A DNA stretch of 64,000 nucleotides from the NCBI RefSeq assembly GCF_000001735.4, contig NC_003070.9, positions 18,337,971 to 18,401,970 of the forward strand, read 5' to 3'. How positions within the stretch are numbered: position 1 is the stretch's first letter; every line of letters starts with the position of its first letter. Origin of the DNA: Arabidopsis thaliana (lineage: Eukaryota; Streptophyta; Magnoliopsida; Brassicales; Brassicaceae). Below, one piece after another: positions 38,675 through 49,525 of the stretch. Below the pieces are notes generated by a model that saw only the letters and a program-made list of their open reading frames with translations, made no database searches and was not told the origin of the DNA. A program made the position numbers and the translations under genes.

Positions 38675-39392
38675 CTTCTTTGGAAAAGAGAGTGAAGAAC
38701 AGAAACAGAGTAATATGTATGTGAGTTTACTATATGTATGAGTATACACTGATTCATCCAATCAAACCCTGACAAGTACACAGCTTGATATGAACTGGTT
38801 TGGTTAAATTTGATATGATCATAAGTTACTTTTGCTAACAAATCATTAGTTATTTTTAGCAAAATGATAAAATCACAAGTTGCTTAACCAATATTGCTTT
38901 CCATATTTGGATATTAATCAGACTAGAGGTGGACCCGATGGTGTATAACCAAAAACTCTTATTACAAATGTATCCAGACAATAACCCGACCTCAATCCAT
39001 CTTGTGAGTACTTGTATACATATGCATGCACCAGTCGTTACCTTCTTGATTCTGAGCCTGTAATAACTAATAGCCACAAATTAGATCAATAACATTGTAC
39101 ATCTATTCCTTTTCTTTTTTTTTTTGTCAAACTGTACATCTATTCCTTTGAACCCAATTCAATGACAATTTGAGGTTTGTTATGATACATGTATATGCAT
39201 AAAACGTATTTGAAACTAAATTGTGTTACTATTTGTCAGCAACAAAAAATAAAATAAAATATTAGACCACAAATCTCATATAGTCACAACCGAGTCATTC
39301 CTGTATTTAATTCCTTAACCATAATTATATAGAGAACCAAATCAAATTCAAAGGTTACATCAAAATTTATTCGTGTCACACAAAGAACAATG
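38675..39392. other. Spacer between CXE3 and CXE4
   Basis: AT-rich promoter of CXE3 and 3' flank of CXE4. A T-run lies near 39115-39126. No gene is seen. Confidence 0.5.
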
Positions 39393-40517
39393 TTAACCAG
39401 TGATAAACTCCACAAATCTCTTCATGAAGCTGGGAGCATTTTCAGAACTTGGATTTAAGAGATGGAAGCAATGCTCTTCATCTTCTTCCTCAATCACCTC
39501 CACCTCTCCTTTCCACCCACTCTTCTTTAGCTTCGCCGCGTAAGCTAATCCTTGCCGCCAAAACACATCTTTCCCAGCCACCTCAACCAAAACCTTGTCA
39601 CATCCCATCCCGGAAAAATTCGACCCGGATCCAACCACATTAAACCACGGATCATCCGCTCCATCAACACTATTCGGACTCACAATTTTCTCCCAAACTT
39701 CTGCAACTCCGTCTCTGATCTCTCTATCTTGCACATCGTGCTCATCGACCGGATCTTTCCCCCAAATCGCTGGATGCACAATCACAGTCCCTTTGATTCT
39801 AGGCTTAAGCTTCTCTTTACCAGCTCTCATAGCCATGTGATGAGATATATTACCACCGGCACTATCTCCGGCGAGAAAAACTCTTTCGAAATCAGCGTAT
39901 TTGTTAATCCAATCTTCTTCACCAGATCCACAGGAATGTGAGAAAATCCATTGAATAGCAGACCATGTATCTTCATAGGCAGCCGGAACCGGATCTTCCG
40001 GTGCACGGCGGTATTGAACCGAGACGGCGAGGCAGTTAGCGGATTTAACTACCTCCGTGAGGAAATTGTGGTAGATTGGGGAGAAAGGGGATTCGTTTAT
40101 CCAAGCTCCGCCGTGGAAGTAGATAAGTAGAGGGAGTTTGTTACCGGCGGCGAGTTGTGTTGATTTGTGAGGGAGAAAGAGACGAACGGAGAGGTTATGC
40201 CCCGGTGAGTAGACAACGTCTTTTGAAACGACGTCGTTTCGTGGGTTTAGAGAAGCCGGGACTGTTTCGGTGCCGGAAAGACGTTCGATACGACCGTCTT
40301 TGTAAACCCTGACGAACGGAGGATGCTCGGAGATGATTTCAGATGAAGAGTGTGAACAAATGCAACGAAGAGTGGTTGGAGTTGATAGTCGGCGAATGTT
40401 GCGGCCTGAGACGGCGATGGTGGTCGGTGAGGAGTAAGAGCGAGGGAGTTGGCGAAAGAAGCGGAGGAAGAGAGAGGGTGAAGCAAGTGAAGAAGAACAA
40501 GTGATTCTTCGGAGCAT
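39393..40517 (-). CDS. CXE4: Carboxylesterase CXE4 with a PREP2-derived N-terminal targeting sequence
   Basis: Single exon of 374 residues from the ATG at 40517; the reading frame is open 28 codons further up to a second ATG-like start. Residues ~60-374 are a full plant carboxylesterase: HGG 135-137, Ser219 in GDSAGG, Asp317 in AGKD and His349 in EEHCFH. The first ~46 residues (MLRRITCSSSLASPS, FRQLPRSYSSP, SGRNIRRLST) have no match in CXE3 or CXE5 but closely match the start of the PREP2 transit peptide, and about 28 bases of leader also match. The protein is therefore probably imported into chloroplasts or mitochondria, unlike its siblings. The esterase start MESEI became internal SSSEI. 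Identified from memory as At1g49650. Confidence 0.92.
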   Translation of the reverse strand: MLRRITCSSSLASPSLFLRFFRQLPRSYSSPTTIAVSGRNIRRLSTPTTLRCICSHSSSEIISEHPPFVRVYKDGRIERLSGTETVPASLNPRNDVVSKDVVYSPGHNLSVRLFLPHKSTQLAAGNKLPLLIYFHGGAWINESPFSPIYHNFLTEVVKSANCLAVSVQYRRAPEDPVPAAYEDTWSAIQWIFSHSCGSGEEDWINKYADFERVFLAGDSAGGNISHHMAMRAGKEKLKPRIKGTVIVHPAIWGKDPVDEHDVQDREIRDGVAEVWEKIVSPNSVDGADDPWFNVVGSGSNFSGMGCDKVLVEVAGKDVFWRQGLAYAAKLKKSGWKGEVEVIEEEDEEHCFHLLNPSSENAPSFMKRFVEFITG

Positions 40518-40806
40518 GGTTCCCGGAATATTTTCTACGGCGAAAGAGGTTGCACTTTTTTGGATAAGGATTTTTATGAAGATAGATAAACCGACCGACA
40601 AGATAAAAATCTAATAAGAATTTGAATACAAAAAAAAACAAATTAATATTTTACACATATTTTTTTCTCATGTTGAAGAAAATAATAACACACATTTAAC
40701 AGGTTCATATAACTCTCACACAGTCTGAAATTCATGTATTTTATTTCTTAAAAACAAGATTACATGATCATGAAGAACATTTACACAAAAAACATTCTTT
40801 CAAGTT
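40518..40806. other. CXE4 leader/promoter and CXE5 3' flank
   Basis: 40518-40545 is the leader segment similar to the PREP2 leader at 37367-37395 (CGGAATATTTTCT.CGGC on the plus strand). The rest is AT-rich spacer without further features. Confidence 0.6.
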
Positions 40807-41766
40807 TCAACCAATAATAAACTCGACAAACTTCTTCAAGAATTTCAAAGCCTTATCAGATTTAGGATTCTGCAAATGAAACACATGGTCCTCACCTTCT
40901 TCCTCAACCACCTCAACAGTACCTTCCCACTCACACTTCTCCAGCTTCGCCGCATAAGCCAATCCTTGCCTAACAAACACATCTTTCCCAGCTACCGCAA
41001 CCAAAACCTTATCACATCCCAACCCAGAAAAATCCGACCCGGATCCGTTTACATTAAACAACGGATCATCCGTCCCATTAACACTATTCGGACTCGCAAT
41101 CTTCTCCCAAATTTCCGCGATTCCGCTTCTCGTTTCTTTATCTTGCACATCGTATTCATCAACCGGATCTGTTCCCCAGAAAGCTGGATGAACAACAGCA
41201 ATACCTTTGATTTTGAGATCTAGCTTCTTCTCTTTACCAGCTTTCATCGCCATGTGATGCGATATGTTACCGCCTGCGCTATCTCCGCCGAGGAAAACTT
41301 TACCGAAATCGGCGTGTTTGTTAATCCAATCTACAGGACCAGATCCATTAGAATGAGCAAAAATCCACTGAATCGCGGACCATACATCTTCATAAGCCGC
41401 CGGAACAGGATCTTCCGGTGCACGGCGATACTGAACAGAGACAGCGAGGCAGTTAGCGGATTTGACTACTTCAGTGAGGTAATTGTGGTAGAGTGGGGAG
41501 AAAGGTGACTCGATGATCCAAGCTCCGCCGTGGATGTAGATAAGTAGAGGGAGCTTGTTACCGGCGGTGAGTTTTGTTGATTTGTGAGGGAGGAAGAGAC
41601 GAACGGAGAGGTTATTCTCCGGTGAGTATATAACGTCTTTTGAAACGACGTCGTATGTTGGATCTAGAGAGGCCGGGATGGTATCGGTGCCGATGAGTCG
41701 TTCTACACGACCGTCTTTGTAAATCCGGCAGAAAGGAAGAAACTCGGAGGCGATTTCAGATTCCAT
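40807..41766 (-). CDS. CXE5: Carboxylesterase CXE5
   Basis: Single-exon gene of 319 residues. The plant carboxylesterase fold is complete: oxyanion HGG 79-81, nucleophile Ser163 in GGDSAGG, Asp262 in AGKD and His294 in EDHVFH. It is most similar to CXE4 over the catalytic domain and lacks any targeting extension, so it should be cytosolic. The three genes stand head to tail with spacings of a few hundred bases, a tandem expansion. The 5' leader contains a (GTTGGA)n tract at 41794-41824 on the plus strand. The substrate is unknown; the Arabidopsis protein is reported to hydrolyse model aryl esters. Identified from memory as At1g49660. Confidence 0.93.
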   Translation of the reverse strand: MESEIASEFLPFCRIYKDGRVERLIGTDTIPASLDPTYDVVSKDVIYSPENNLSVRLFLPHKSTKLTAGNKLPLLIYIHGGAWIIESPFSPLYHNYLTEVVKSANCLAVSVQYRRAPEDPVPAAYEDVWSAIQWIFAHSNGSGPVDWINKHADFGKVFLGGDSAGGNISHHMAMKAGKEKKLDLKIKGIAVVHPAFWGTDPVDEYDVQDKETRSGIAEIWEKIASPNSVNGTDDPLFNVNGSGSDFSGLGCDKVLVAVAGKDVFVRQGLAYAAKLEKCEWEGTVEVVEEEGEDHVFHLQNPKSDKALKFLKKFVEFIIG

Positions 41767-43620
41767 TGATTGAAGAAGAATGAAGAAGAGTGTTGTTAGT
41801 TGGAGTTGGAGTTGGAGTTGGAGTGAGCCTTTTTAATTATTAGTAGTGAATTGCTATTTAAATGAAAATAATTGTTCTTTGCATCGACGCGTAGCAATAA
41901 GAGTGGCCACGTAGCTTTTTTCTGTTTTTTTTTTTTTTTTTTTCCTTTTTAATTTATTTTTTGTTTGGTATGTAAAATTAAAGGAATAATGACAAAAAGA
42001 AAAGCAAATGGATGCTTTAGGTAAGGTTTTGATTACTTGCAAGTTACAACAGCTAATATGGGCAGATATTGACAACTTATCTTCAAAGTTCAAAGGACCA
42101 AATCTTTTTTGTCTAGTCCTTTTTAGAGTATCAAATATTCTTCTAGTTTAGGATTCTATTTCAAGGAAAAACACATTTGAAAAATTCTTTCCAATAGTAC
42201 ATCATTCAAACATTTATATAGAGTTTAATACATGAGCTTATATTCCAAACAAGCATTTTGAAAACATTTCTTTCAAAACAGGCACTCTAAACAGTAAAAG
42301 CATATAATAACTCCAATTTTTATTGTTACGGACATTTTTGCCCTTAAACTATGAGCTGGAGTTGAGAATGAGGTGAAAAGAATGCGTTTATCTTCTAAAA
42401 AATGCATCTCCATCTCTGATTCAATTTTAAGTTTCTTTTGACATTCAGAGATATATGGCTTAGATAGTGGACTTGCAGCTTTGACGGTAGGCGTGAAGCT
42501 TTGACGGTAGCACAAAGATTTGGTGGTGGTTCACGGCTTTGACGGCGAGGGGTAACGAACGGCGTCAATGGTAAACGCTATACCCTAGAATTAGACTTGT
42601 AAACCCAAACCGTCAAATATACAGTCTACAATTCTTACATACACACAATAACACAACACTACAACCATCCTCATTATCATCAAACACCATTAACATGAAC
42701 AAAAATCAATGTACTTGTAGACATGATTATGAACATCAATTGAGCAATCAACAAAGTATCAATCACTTCTTGAGTTCCTTAACCTGCACAAAAATCACTG
42801 AACAAAAAAACGTGCAAATCGTAATACCAAATCGTGGGACTTTTTTGTTTCTTGTTTTTTTTTTCCAGATCTCAAAATGTGGGATGTTAAAAATCTAGAT
42901 CGCATTCACATCTCATGAGGACCAATTGTTAGTCGTCTGAATTTCTAATCGTCGCTGACATCACTCTGTAATCAATGACTCCAAAGTTGTTGGTGTTGGT
43001 CGCAAGTATTTTTGATTTCTAATGTAAAACGTAAAAGTTCATCAACAAAGAAAGAGCAACATCATCTCTCTGTAAGGGTAAAAACGACTTTCCCCAGGAA
43101 AGAAGTGCCTAAATCTGCCTAAAATAAAATATATATCTAAGACAAATGCCTTATTTGCAATAAACTCTTAATACATCACACTACCCTTTTATTATATACT
43201 TTACTTGTTTTTATTTTTTTATGTAAACAAAATTACATGTTATTGTTTTATACCTGACTTCAGAAATTTATGGCAACAATAAACAAATAATAAAAAGAAA
43301 AACCCATTTTCCACATTAAAATCATATAATGCGTTATTAGTTAGTTAATTGTCAAAGAAATACACAATAATATTTGATGCTTAAACGATGCAACCTATTA
43401 TTCAGTTGTTTCTTTTATTTTTGTGATGGTGTAAATGTTACTTTGACGTTTAACTTTAGATTTTAGAAAACTTTCTCCTCTGTTTATTGTAAACATAAGC
43501 TTAAAGAACTCTCTACTTACTAAGCCCTTTTTTGCCTCCAAAGAAGAAGAAGAAGAAGAAAGGAAAAGCTCCACTCATGTATAGACTCCCAAACTGGATT
43601 TTGCTTTGTGGATGTTTTGT
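41767..43620. other. Intergenic region, no gene recognised
   Basis: After the CXE5 leader, the spacer includes a T20 tract near 41921-41943 and two copies of AAGCTTTGACGGTAG-like sequence at about 42478-42510. ORFs at 42273-42515 and 42695-42898 have no motif. The 42440-42580 block is richer in GC than its surroundings and may be an old insertion, but no ends could be found. Confidence 0.4.
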
Positions 43621-46600
43621 TTACAGTCTCGACGTTTTCTGCTCAAATGCGGGATCAATGCAAACGACAACCTACGCAAAAACAAATTTTGAATAAACAA
43701 TAGATTCTGGTTAACACCAAGCTGTAAATGTACACACTTTAACACGTCAAGAATCAGATAGCATCCAATTTTATACGCTCCACGTAAAAGAATTACAGAT
43801 TCTAGTCCTAATGTTCCAAAGGAAATGAGCGTGGTTCTTATTCAAACTTTTCGATTAGTAAGAAAACTATTTCTAACCTTTCCGGTGCTTTTACCCGAAT
43901 GCAGATATTCAACAGCATCTGCTACAGCATTTAGACCTATAAACTTTTTCTGATCAATCCCAACCTGCCAAAGTGAGAAAAATAGAAAGTAAAGTGGTGT
44001 TTGGAATAGTTAGTGAAGAAACAATTTGGTGAACAAAACTGAATGTAAGCACGTAAATTCAAAATAACGATAAGGATGCATTACCTTGAGCTTTCCGAGA
44101 GCGTAAAGATTGAACAACTTGTCAAGATTTTGTTTCCACAGTTGACTATATTGCACCAGAAAGAAACCAGCCTGAAACAAATTGGTGTTTGTTTAGTTTG
44201 AATCAACTTAAGGAATATGCGTTTCCTAGATCAACATTTTAGATTTAGCGGTTTTGAGTTGAAAAAACATTGTCAAGTAGACCCCATACCACGGTTTGGC
44301 TTTTTGCTAAAATTTTCTCGCAGAGCCCTGGATATTTTGCAGGTTCCCATCCCTTCTCTCCTTGATACTGTAAAAAAGGAATCAGACGTCTAGCAGTTTC
44401 AAAAGCTAAATACAACAGAACAGGTGAATGGACTTAATTTATCAAATAAAAGACGTATCGAGAGTGATATGATAGGGAACCTGAGAGATCATTCCAATCA
44501 CGATGAGTCGTCCGTAAACAGCAAGAGCATTCAAGCACATGTCAAACATTTGACCACCTACAGATTCATAGATGATATTTACACCCTTCGGAAACTCCTT
44601 TTTCAAGACCTATGAAGATTAGACCAGTATGAATAATTGTCACTTAGCCACATATACTAATAAAAGTTTCTACACAAGACCTACCGTCTTTATATTCTCG
44701 GATTTGTAGTCTATGACTCGATCGACCCCAAGCTCTTTCAATAGCTTGGCCTTCTCTGATCCCCCGCAAGTAGCAATCACTTTATTTCCTGATAACTTTG
44801 CAAGCTGCATAGAGAATCTCTTAAAATCTATTTTCAACTGGCATAAATACTTCCACAAATGAAACAGAAATATGTATCCTATGGATAATACTTTAAACAA
44901 CTTCAGGACATATACCTGGACTGCAAATTGTCCAGTCCCTCCTGCAGCAGCAGTCACAAGTACAGTTTCACCTGATTTCATTTGTCCTGCCTGTGAATTC
45001 CCATAAGATAAAGAAAATGTCAGAGATAATTGAACTAGCAACTTAAGAATATCATACAGCTATTAATACATACAAAAATGAGGAATTTGAGAGTCTGAAA
45101 TGAAAAACGATGAAAACAGACAGTTAATGACACTCGTTAGCACGACCTTTTCAAGGGCGATTAATGCAGTTAATCCCGAGGTAAGCATGGCAACAACTTC
45201 TGGATCTGGTCTTGGAACAGGAAGAACATGCTTAGAAGATACCTAAATCCAAAACAGACAGGTTCACATGATCACTGAAGCCTTGAAAAATGTCAACTTG
45301 TTGCTCATATGGTTTAGTAGTTCTCATACTATCATGTATTCAGAATATGCTCCAAACGTCATAACAGCAGCTGGAGTCCCAACTTCCAAATTCTTAACAG
45401 ATTCTCCCACTGCTGCAATTAGTCCAACTCCCTGGAAAACATTGAAGCGATTTAGAATTGAACAAAAGCTGTTGAAGTTGAAATTGAACAAAATATACCT
45501 CAAATCCAGCATCAAAGGGAAGCTTCGGGGAGCCACCAGTAAAGTAACGACCTGAGCTGAAGTTTACCTGTTCATGGTACAAAATAAGGATCAATTAAAA
45601 AGTACATTTCACAACAAGGGTGTATTACCTAATAACTGATAATGATAGGGAATCTAAAAACAGTTAAATGTACAACGATAAGCGAGACAACAAAACGTTT
45701 TGCACACAATAGACGATAATATGATCTTACATCACTTGCGTTAACACCAGCATAGATGATTTTCAGGAGAACTTGGTGTGGTCCAATGGGTAATTGTAGT
45801 GGTGCACGGACTATGCGGGTAGCACTGCGGAATTTGTGAGACAAGGTGTGTACAATCCTGAAGGAGAGAATAAGCCAGCAGTATGTAAAGTTTAAGAGGA
45901 GACAGAAATACAAAATTCAAATGCCTATAAAAATTGTCACACATAGTCCCATATAAACTTACATTTTCTCGAAGCTTTGAGGAAATTCTATTTTTGTAGA
46001 AACTTTAAAAGAAGGTCTTTTCCTGGAACTTGAACCCACCAAGTACTTTGTCTCTTCCATTGGAGTTGGCCAATACTCCAAACCCCTGCGTTTGGTAATC
46101 CATAGACATGCCCCCGCCTTTTTCTCATCGGTTATAAGCTCAAAAGCACCTAAAGCAAAAATATGGCAAACACATGAACGAAATGGTTTGATCACATATT
46201 TTGGAACAACTTGCAATGCTTTTCAATAGAAGTTAGAGGTGAGAACATTTACCAATCCATACAACAGAGATATATACAGTTGAAAACGTAAGAACATTCA
46301 TGTGTTCCAAATCTTTCTGCACGGACTAATTCTCAACATTCTACTAAACTAATCAGCCATGTCGAAAAAACGTAAAACAATATTATTTCCTTGATATGAA
46401 AACGTAAATAGAAAGCCTGAACATGTCCGGCAGACATATGTCAGCCGATCCCTAAGATATCATCCAAGTTCAAGACTCCAAGTATATAATCCGCATACAC
46501 ACCTTTAATCAACATGTCCATAGACATGTAACCGCCTATTGACTCTAGTATTGAAGCATCAATAGCTTCAGCTAAGTCTGTCTTGATAAACTGCACATCA

Positions 46601-48051
46601 AAAGTGCAGAAGCAAAAAATTAAACAACACTCAGCTAAAAAGTATTTTAATTGTAACAAACACAACCATAACAGAGCTTTTTTTAAAGTAACAAGTATTT
46701 TTGATGAGAGGAAAACGAAAATCTAAACCCATATGCCTCACGCATGACACCTTAAGTTTCATGTCAGTGGCTACCAATTATTTATCAAACATACTGTACC
46801 ACTCAAAACCCCCAATAGAGCATTAATAAACATTTTGAATATTCAGATATTTGTCTTACTTCAGGGCAAAGCACATTGATGCGAATCCCCTGGCGCCTGT
46901 AATATGCTAATGATCTAGTGAATAATACGACACCGGCTGCAGAAATGTAACATATGGGATAAGCAAAAAGAATTAAACATCTTTATATAATTCAATGAAC
47001 AAATGAAAGAAACAATAAGACACAAGTAACATAAAACCTTTAGAGGCAGCATAGATAGGATCAACGGGCATTGGATAAAGACCCGCAGCTGATCCCATGT
47101 TAATGATAACTCCAGGCTTTTGTTTTGCTTTCATAGCTTTGATCTACACAAAAGTTGAAAATCATAAATAATCAGATAAAACCGAGATAACAAAAATCAG
47201 AGCTTTACAAGCCAAGGAATACGAGACTTACCGCAAGTTGTGTGCCTTCAACTACTGCAATCAGATCGACATTAATGGTGTGTTTCCATGATTTAGATCC
47301 ATCAGTGTCATCTTTATCAAATCTTAAAGGAGTGCTAATCCCAGCATTGTTGATACAGATGTCAAGTGTTCCAAATGTGGCTAAATGCTTATCGAAAGCA
47401 GCGAGGAGATCTCCTGTTTCCATAAACCAGAGGATTAATAACAACAGTCAATAAGACAAAGTTTTCTGTTTCATCATGAAAGCTAAACTAACACACTAAC
47501 TAACCTCTATTAGTCACATCACATTTCACAAAGATAGCAGAAGGAAAGCTTAAGCCCTGATGAAACTTGGCATTCGCTTCTCGAACAAGCGAAGTAGTCT
47601 CTTGTCCTTTCTCCTCCGAAAAATCAGCGACTGTTACAAAAACTCCTTTCTCTGCAAGAGCTAAGCAGAGAGCTCGACCTACACATAATTGAACCATCTC
47701 ATCACCAAAAATATCACATTGTATTACTTAGTAAAGAGAGAGTGACAATAGTACTGACGTGCTTTTCAATACCCAAACAAAAAGTACTGAGCTTCTTTCA
47801 TCATGGTAAAAAAAGCTTCACCAATTTTAAGATCATGACATCATCCAAATTTGGGTAAAGAAGAAACAGACACACACCAGTTTCATACGTAAATCTAAGG
47901 AAAAATAATCCAATTTACTAAACACGAAAATAACCCAGCAGCAGATTTCATGAATAACAAACAGAAAATGAATTGTTGAAAATGAATTTTTTTTACCGAT
48001 CCCAGAGGCGCCGCCAGTGACGAGAGCGGATAAACCAGGCTTGATCTCCAT
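43621..48051 (-). CDS. NQR: NQR: SDR-quinone oxidoreductase fusion protein
   Basis: Eighteen exons on the minus strand encode 629 residues: 47997-48051, 47505-47678, 47232-47413, 47038-47143, 46860-46936, 46503-46590, 45963-46149, 45731-45857, 45499-45567, 45330-45431, 45242-45147, 44916-44990, 44685-44804, 44481-44609, 44290-44367, 44085-44171, 43878-43964, 43621-43671. The N-terminal half is a classical short-chain dehydrogenase: TGGASGIG 12-19, NNAG, Ser155 and Tyr168-x3-Lys172. The C-terminal half (about 290-629) is a zinc-independent medium-chain quinone reductase with AAAGGTG at 435-441 for NADPH. Both active sites look intact, so two redox steps may be coupled. Identified from memory as At1g49670; the physiological substrate is unknown to me. 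Confidence 0.93.
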
Positions 48052-48430
48052 TGATTAGTTACACTGAGATTTCGATTGATTAAGGTTTTCTTGTTTTCAG
48101 AGAAATTGGAGCAGAGGTAGAAGATGATGATTGAATTGTTTGATCCTCGAAACTCGAAAAATATAATCAAGAAGCCACTGAGTGTTCCATTGTGACACGT
48201 CTGCAATAATTACGGCATTTGGTTTGCCAAACCCGGTTAGTCCTTACCCAAACCGGTCATTCCATTGTTTTTAACGGAACGGCTAGCTATTGAACAAGAA
48301 ATCAACTCTTACTCTAGGATGGATAGGAAAAAATCAATTCTTACCTTAGAAGCATACTAATAACTATATAAGGGGTTTAAAAACCAAAAGATATGATTTT
48401 TTTCTTCAAATAATGCTTTTATTACGACAT
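48052..48430. other. NQR promoter and leader
   Basis: Upstream sequence of NQR on the minus strand, ending at the MULE target duplication. AACCGGTTAG/AAACCGGTCA repeats sit at 48226-48258. No gene is seen. Confidence 0.5.
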
Positions 48431-48439
48431 AAAATCTAA

Positions 48440-48769
48440 GGGTTGGCTGATTTTCGAGCCATAAACTATTTCGATTCTCAGCTTTCACCCCCGGACTTTT
48501 GGGCCCTTAAATTTCCACCATCAACTTTCATATTCCCAAAATTACATCATCTACTTTCGGATTCATGCTTAAACATACATTTCCAATTGAACCATTCATT
48601 TAACCGGGATTAACCACAAATCCGCGTTTACTGTACCGCGATTGCGATTAACCCGACTAATACCCAGACCCGTTAAGAAAACGACGTCGTTTCATTTCGT
48701 TTAACTCATCAAAAAGAGAAAGAAAACGACGTCGTTTTCATTCTTCTTCTTTAACTCTCAAATCGATTT
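48440..48769 (+). repeat. Left terminal inverted repeat of MULE
   Basis: Pairs with 49185-49516 in inverted orientation. It contains palindromes AAACGACGTCGTTT at about 48679 and 48724. It ends at CTCAAATCGATTT. Confidence 0.88.
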
Positions 48770-48896
48770 AGTCGTTCTTCTTTAATCTCGACACTGTGAA
48801 ATTAGGGTTCTTGAGAGAGAAAGACAAAAGGAGATTTGGGGTTTTCTTCTTCGGTTCGAATTTTTGGGTCTCGATTTGGGTTTCGAATAGGGAGAA

Positions 48897-49196
48897 ATGA
48901 AGAATTGGTGGGAGGAAGGATTGATTTACCAAAGCGATCCAGATGACCCCGATTTCGAACCTCCAGAGAGTGACATTGAAGCCGACGATGGAAGTGATAG
49001 TGGTGATAGCGGAGTCGAGGAGGACGAAGCCACCAGAATCGAGGGAGACGACGTCGGGATAGATGGAGACAGAGCTTCTGATGGAGAGGAGAATAGAGAA
49101 GACGATGGTGACATAGCGTCTGATGGAGACGTCAATCTAGAAGACGATGGAGACAGAGATGAAAGTCAAAAGAAGAGGACTACCAAATCGATTTGA
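48897..49196 (+). CDS. Acidic hypothetical protein inside MULE
   Basis: A 99-codon ORF beginning MKNWWEEGLIYQSDPDDPDF. After the first 12 residues it is dominated by Asp, Glu, Gly and Ser in loose repeats (EDDGDIASDGDVN-like units). The upstream sequence (attagggttcttgagagagaaag) resembles a plant 5' leader. The stop codon falls within the right inverted repeat, so the ORF was shaped by the element. I do not recognise the family. It could be a fragment of a host gene picked up by the element or the remnant of an acidic region of a MULE protein. No transposase or zinc-finger motif is visible. Confidence 0.4.
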   Translation: MKNWWEEGLIYQSDPDDPDFEPPESDIEADDGSDSGDSGVEEDEATRIEGDDVGIDGDRASDGEENREDDGDIASDGDVNLEDDGDRDESQKKRTTKSI

Positions 49197-49516
49197 GAGT
49201 TAAAGAAGAAGAATGAAAACGACGTCGTTTTCTTTCTCTTTTTGATGAGTTAAACGAAATGAAAACGACGTCGTTTTCTTAACGGGTCTGGGTATTAGTC
49301 GGGTTAATCACAATCGCGGTACAGTAAACGCGGATTTGTGGTTAATCCCGGTTAAATGAATGGTTCAATTGGAAATGTATGTTTAAGCATGAATTCGAAA
49401 GTAGATGATGTAATTTTGAGGAATATGAAAATTGATGGTGGAAATTTAAGGGCCCAAAAGTCCGGGGGTGAAAGCTGAGAATCGAAATAATTTATGACTC
49501 GAAAATCAGCCAACCC
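49185..49516 (-). repeat. Right terminal inverted repeat of MULE
   Basis: Reverse complement of the left arm, with a handful of mismatches such as AATTTATGACTC against the left GAGCCATAAACTA segment. It ends ...GAAAATCAGCCAACCC immediately before the 9-bp duplication. Confidence 0.88.
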
Positions 49517-49525
49517 AAAATCTAA

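Larger units (their letters stand above)
48440..49516. mobile_element. Mutator-like (TIR-MULE) element, 1077 bp
   Basis: Left arm about 48440-48769 and right arm about 49185-49516 are inverted repeats of roughly 330 bp with few mismatches. Both ends begin GGGTTGGCTGATTTTCGAG. The element is flanked by a perfect 9-bp target duplication AAAATCTAA (48431-48439 and 49517-49525), the length typical of Mutator elements. Each arm carries two copies of the palindrome AAACGACGTCGTTT. There is no transposase catalytic region, so it is non-autonomous. Inside is one acidic ORF with a gene-like leader (separate entry). High arm similarity and intact duplication suggest a recent insertion. Confidence 0.92.

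Noticed and set aside
38675-38761. 29-residue N-terminal extension of CXE3
   Set aside because: It is an open frame through the leader; the sibling CXE5 starts at the equivalent of 38674 and the extension resembles no targeting sequence.
39552-39941. Plus-strand ORFs opposite CXE3, CXE4 and CXE5
   Set aside because: They repeat at the same place in all three genes only because the coding strand is conserved; no gene signals of their own.
40227-40242. AAACGACGTCGTTTCG in CXE4 as a MULE footprint
   Set aside because: It lies in conserved coding sequence that varies between the siblings at synonymous sites, so it is not an insertion scar.
42273-42898. Two short ORFs between CXE5 and NQR
   Set aside because: No family resemblance and opposite strands; possibly an old insertion but no ends found.
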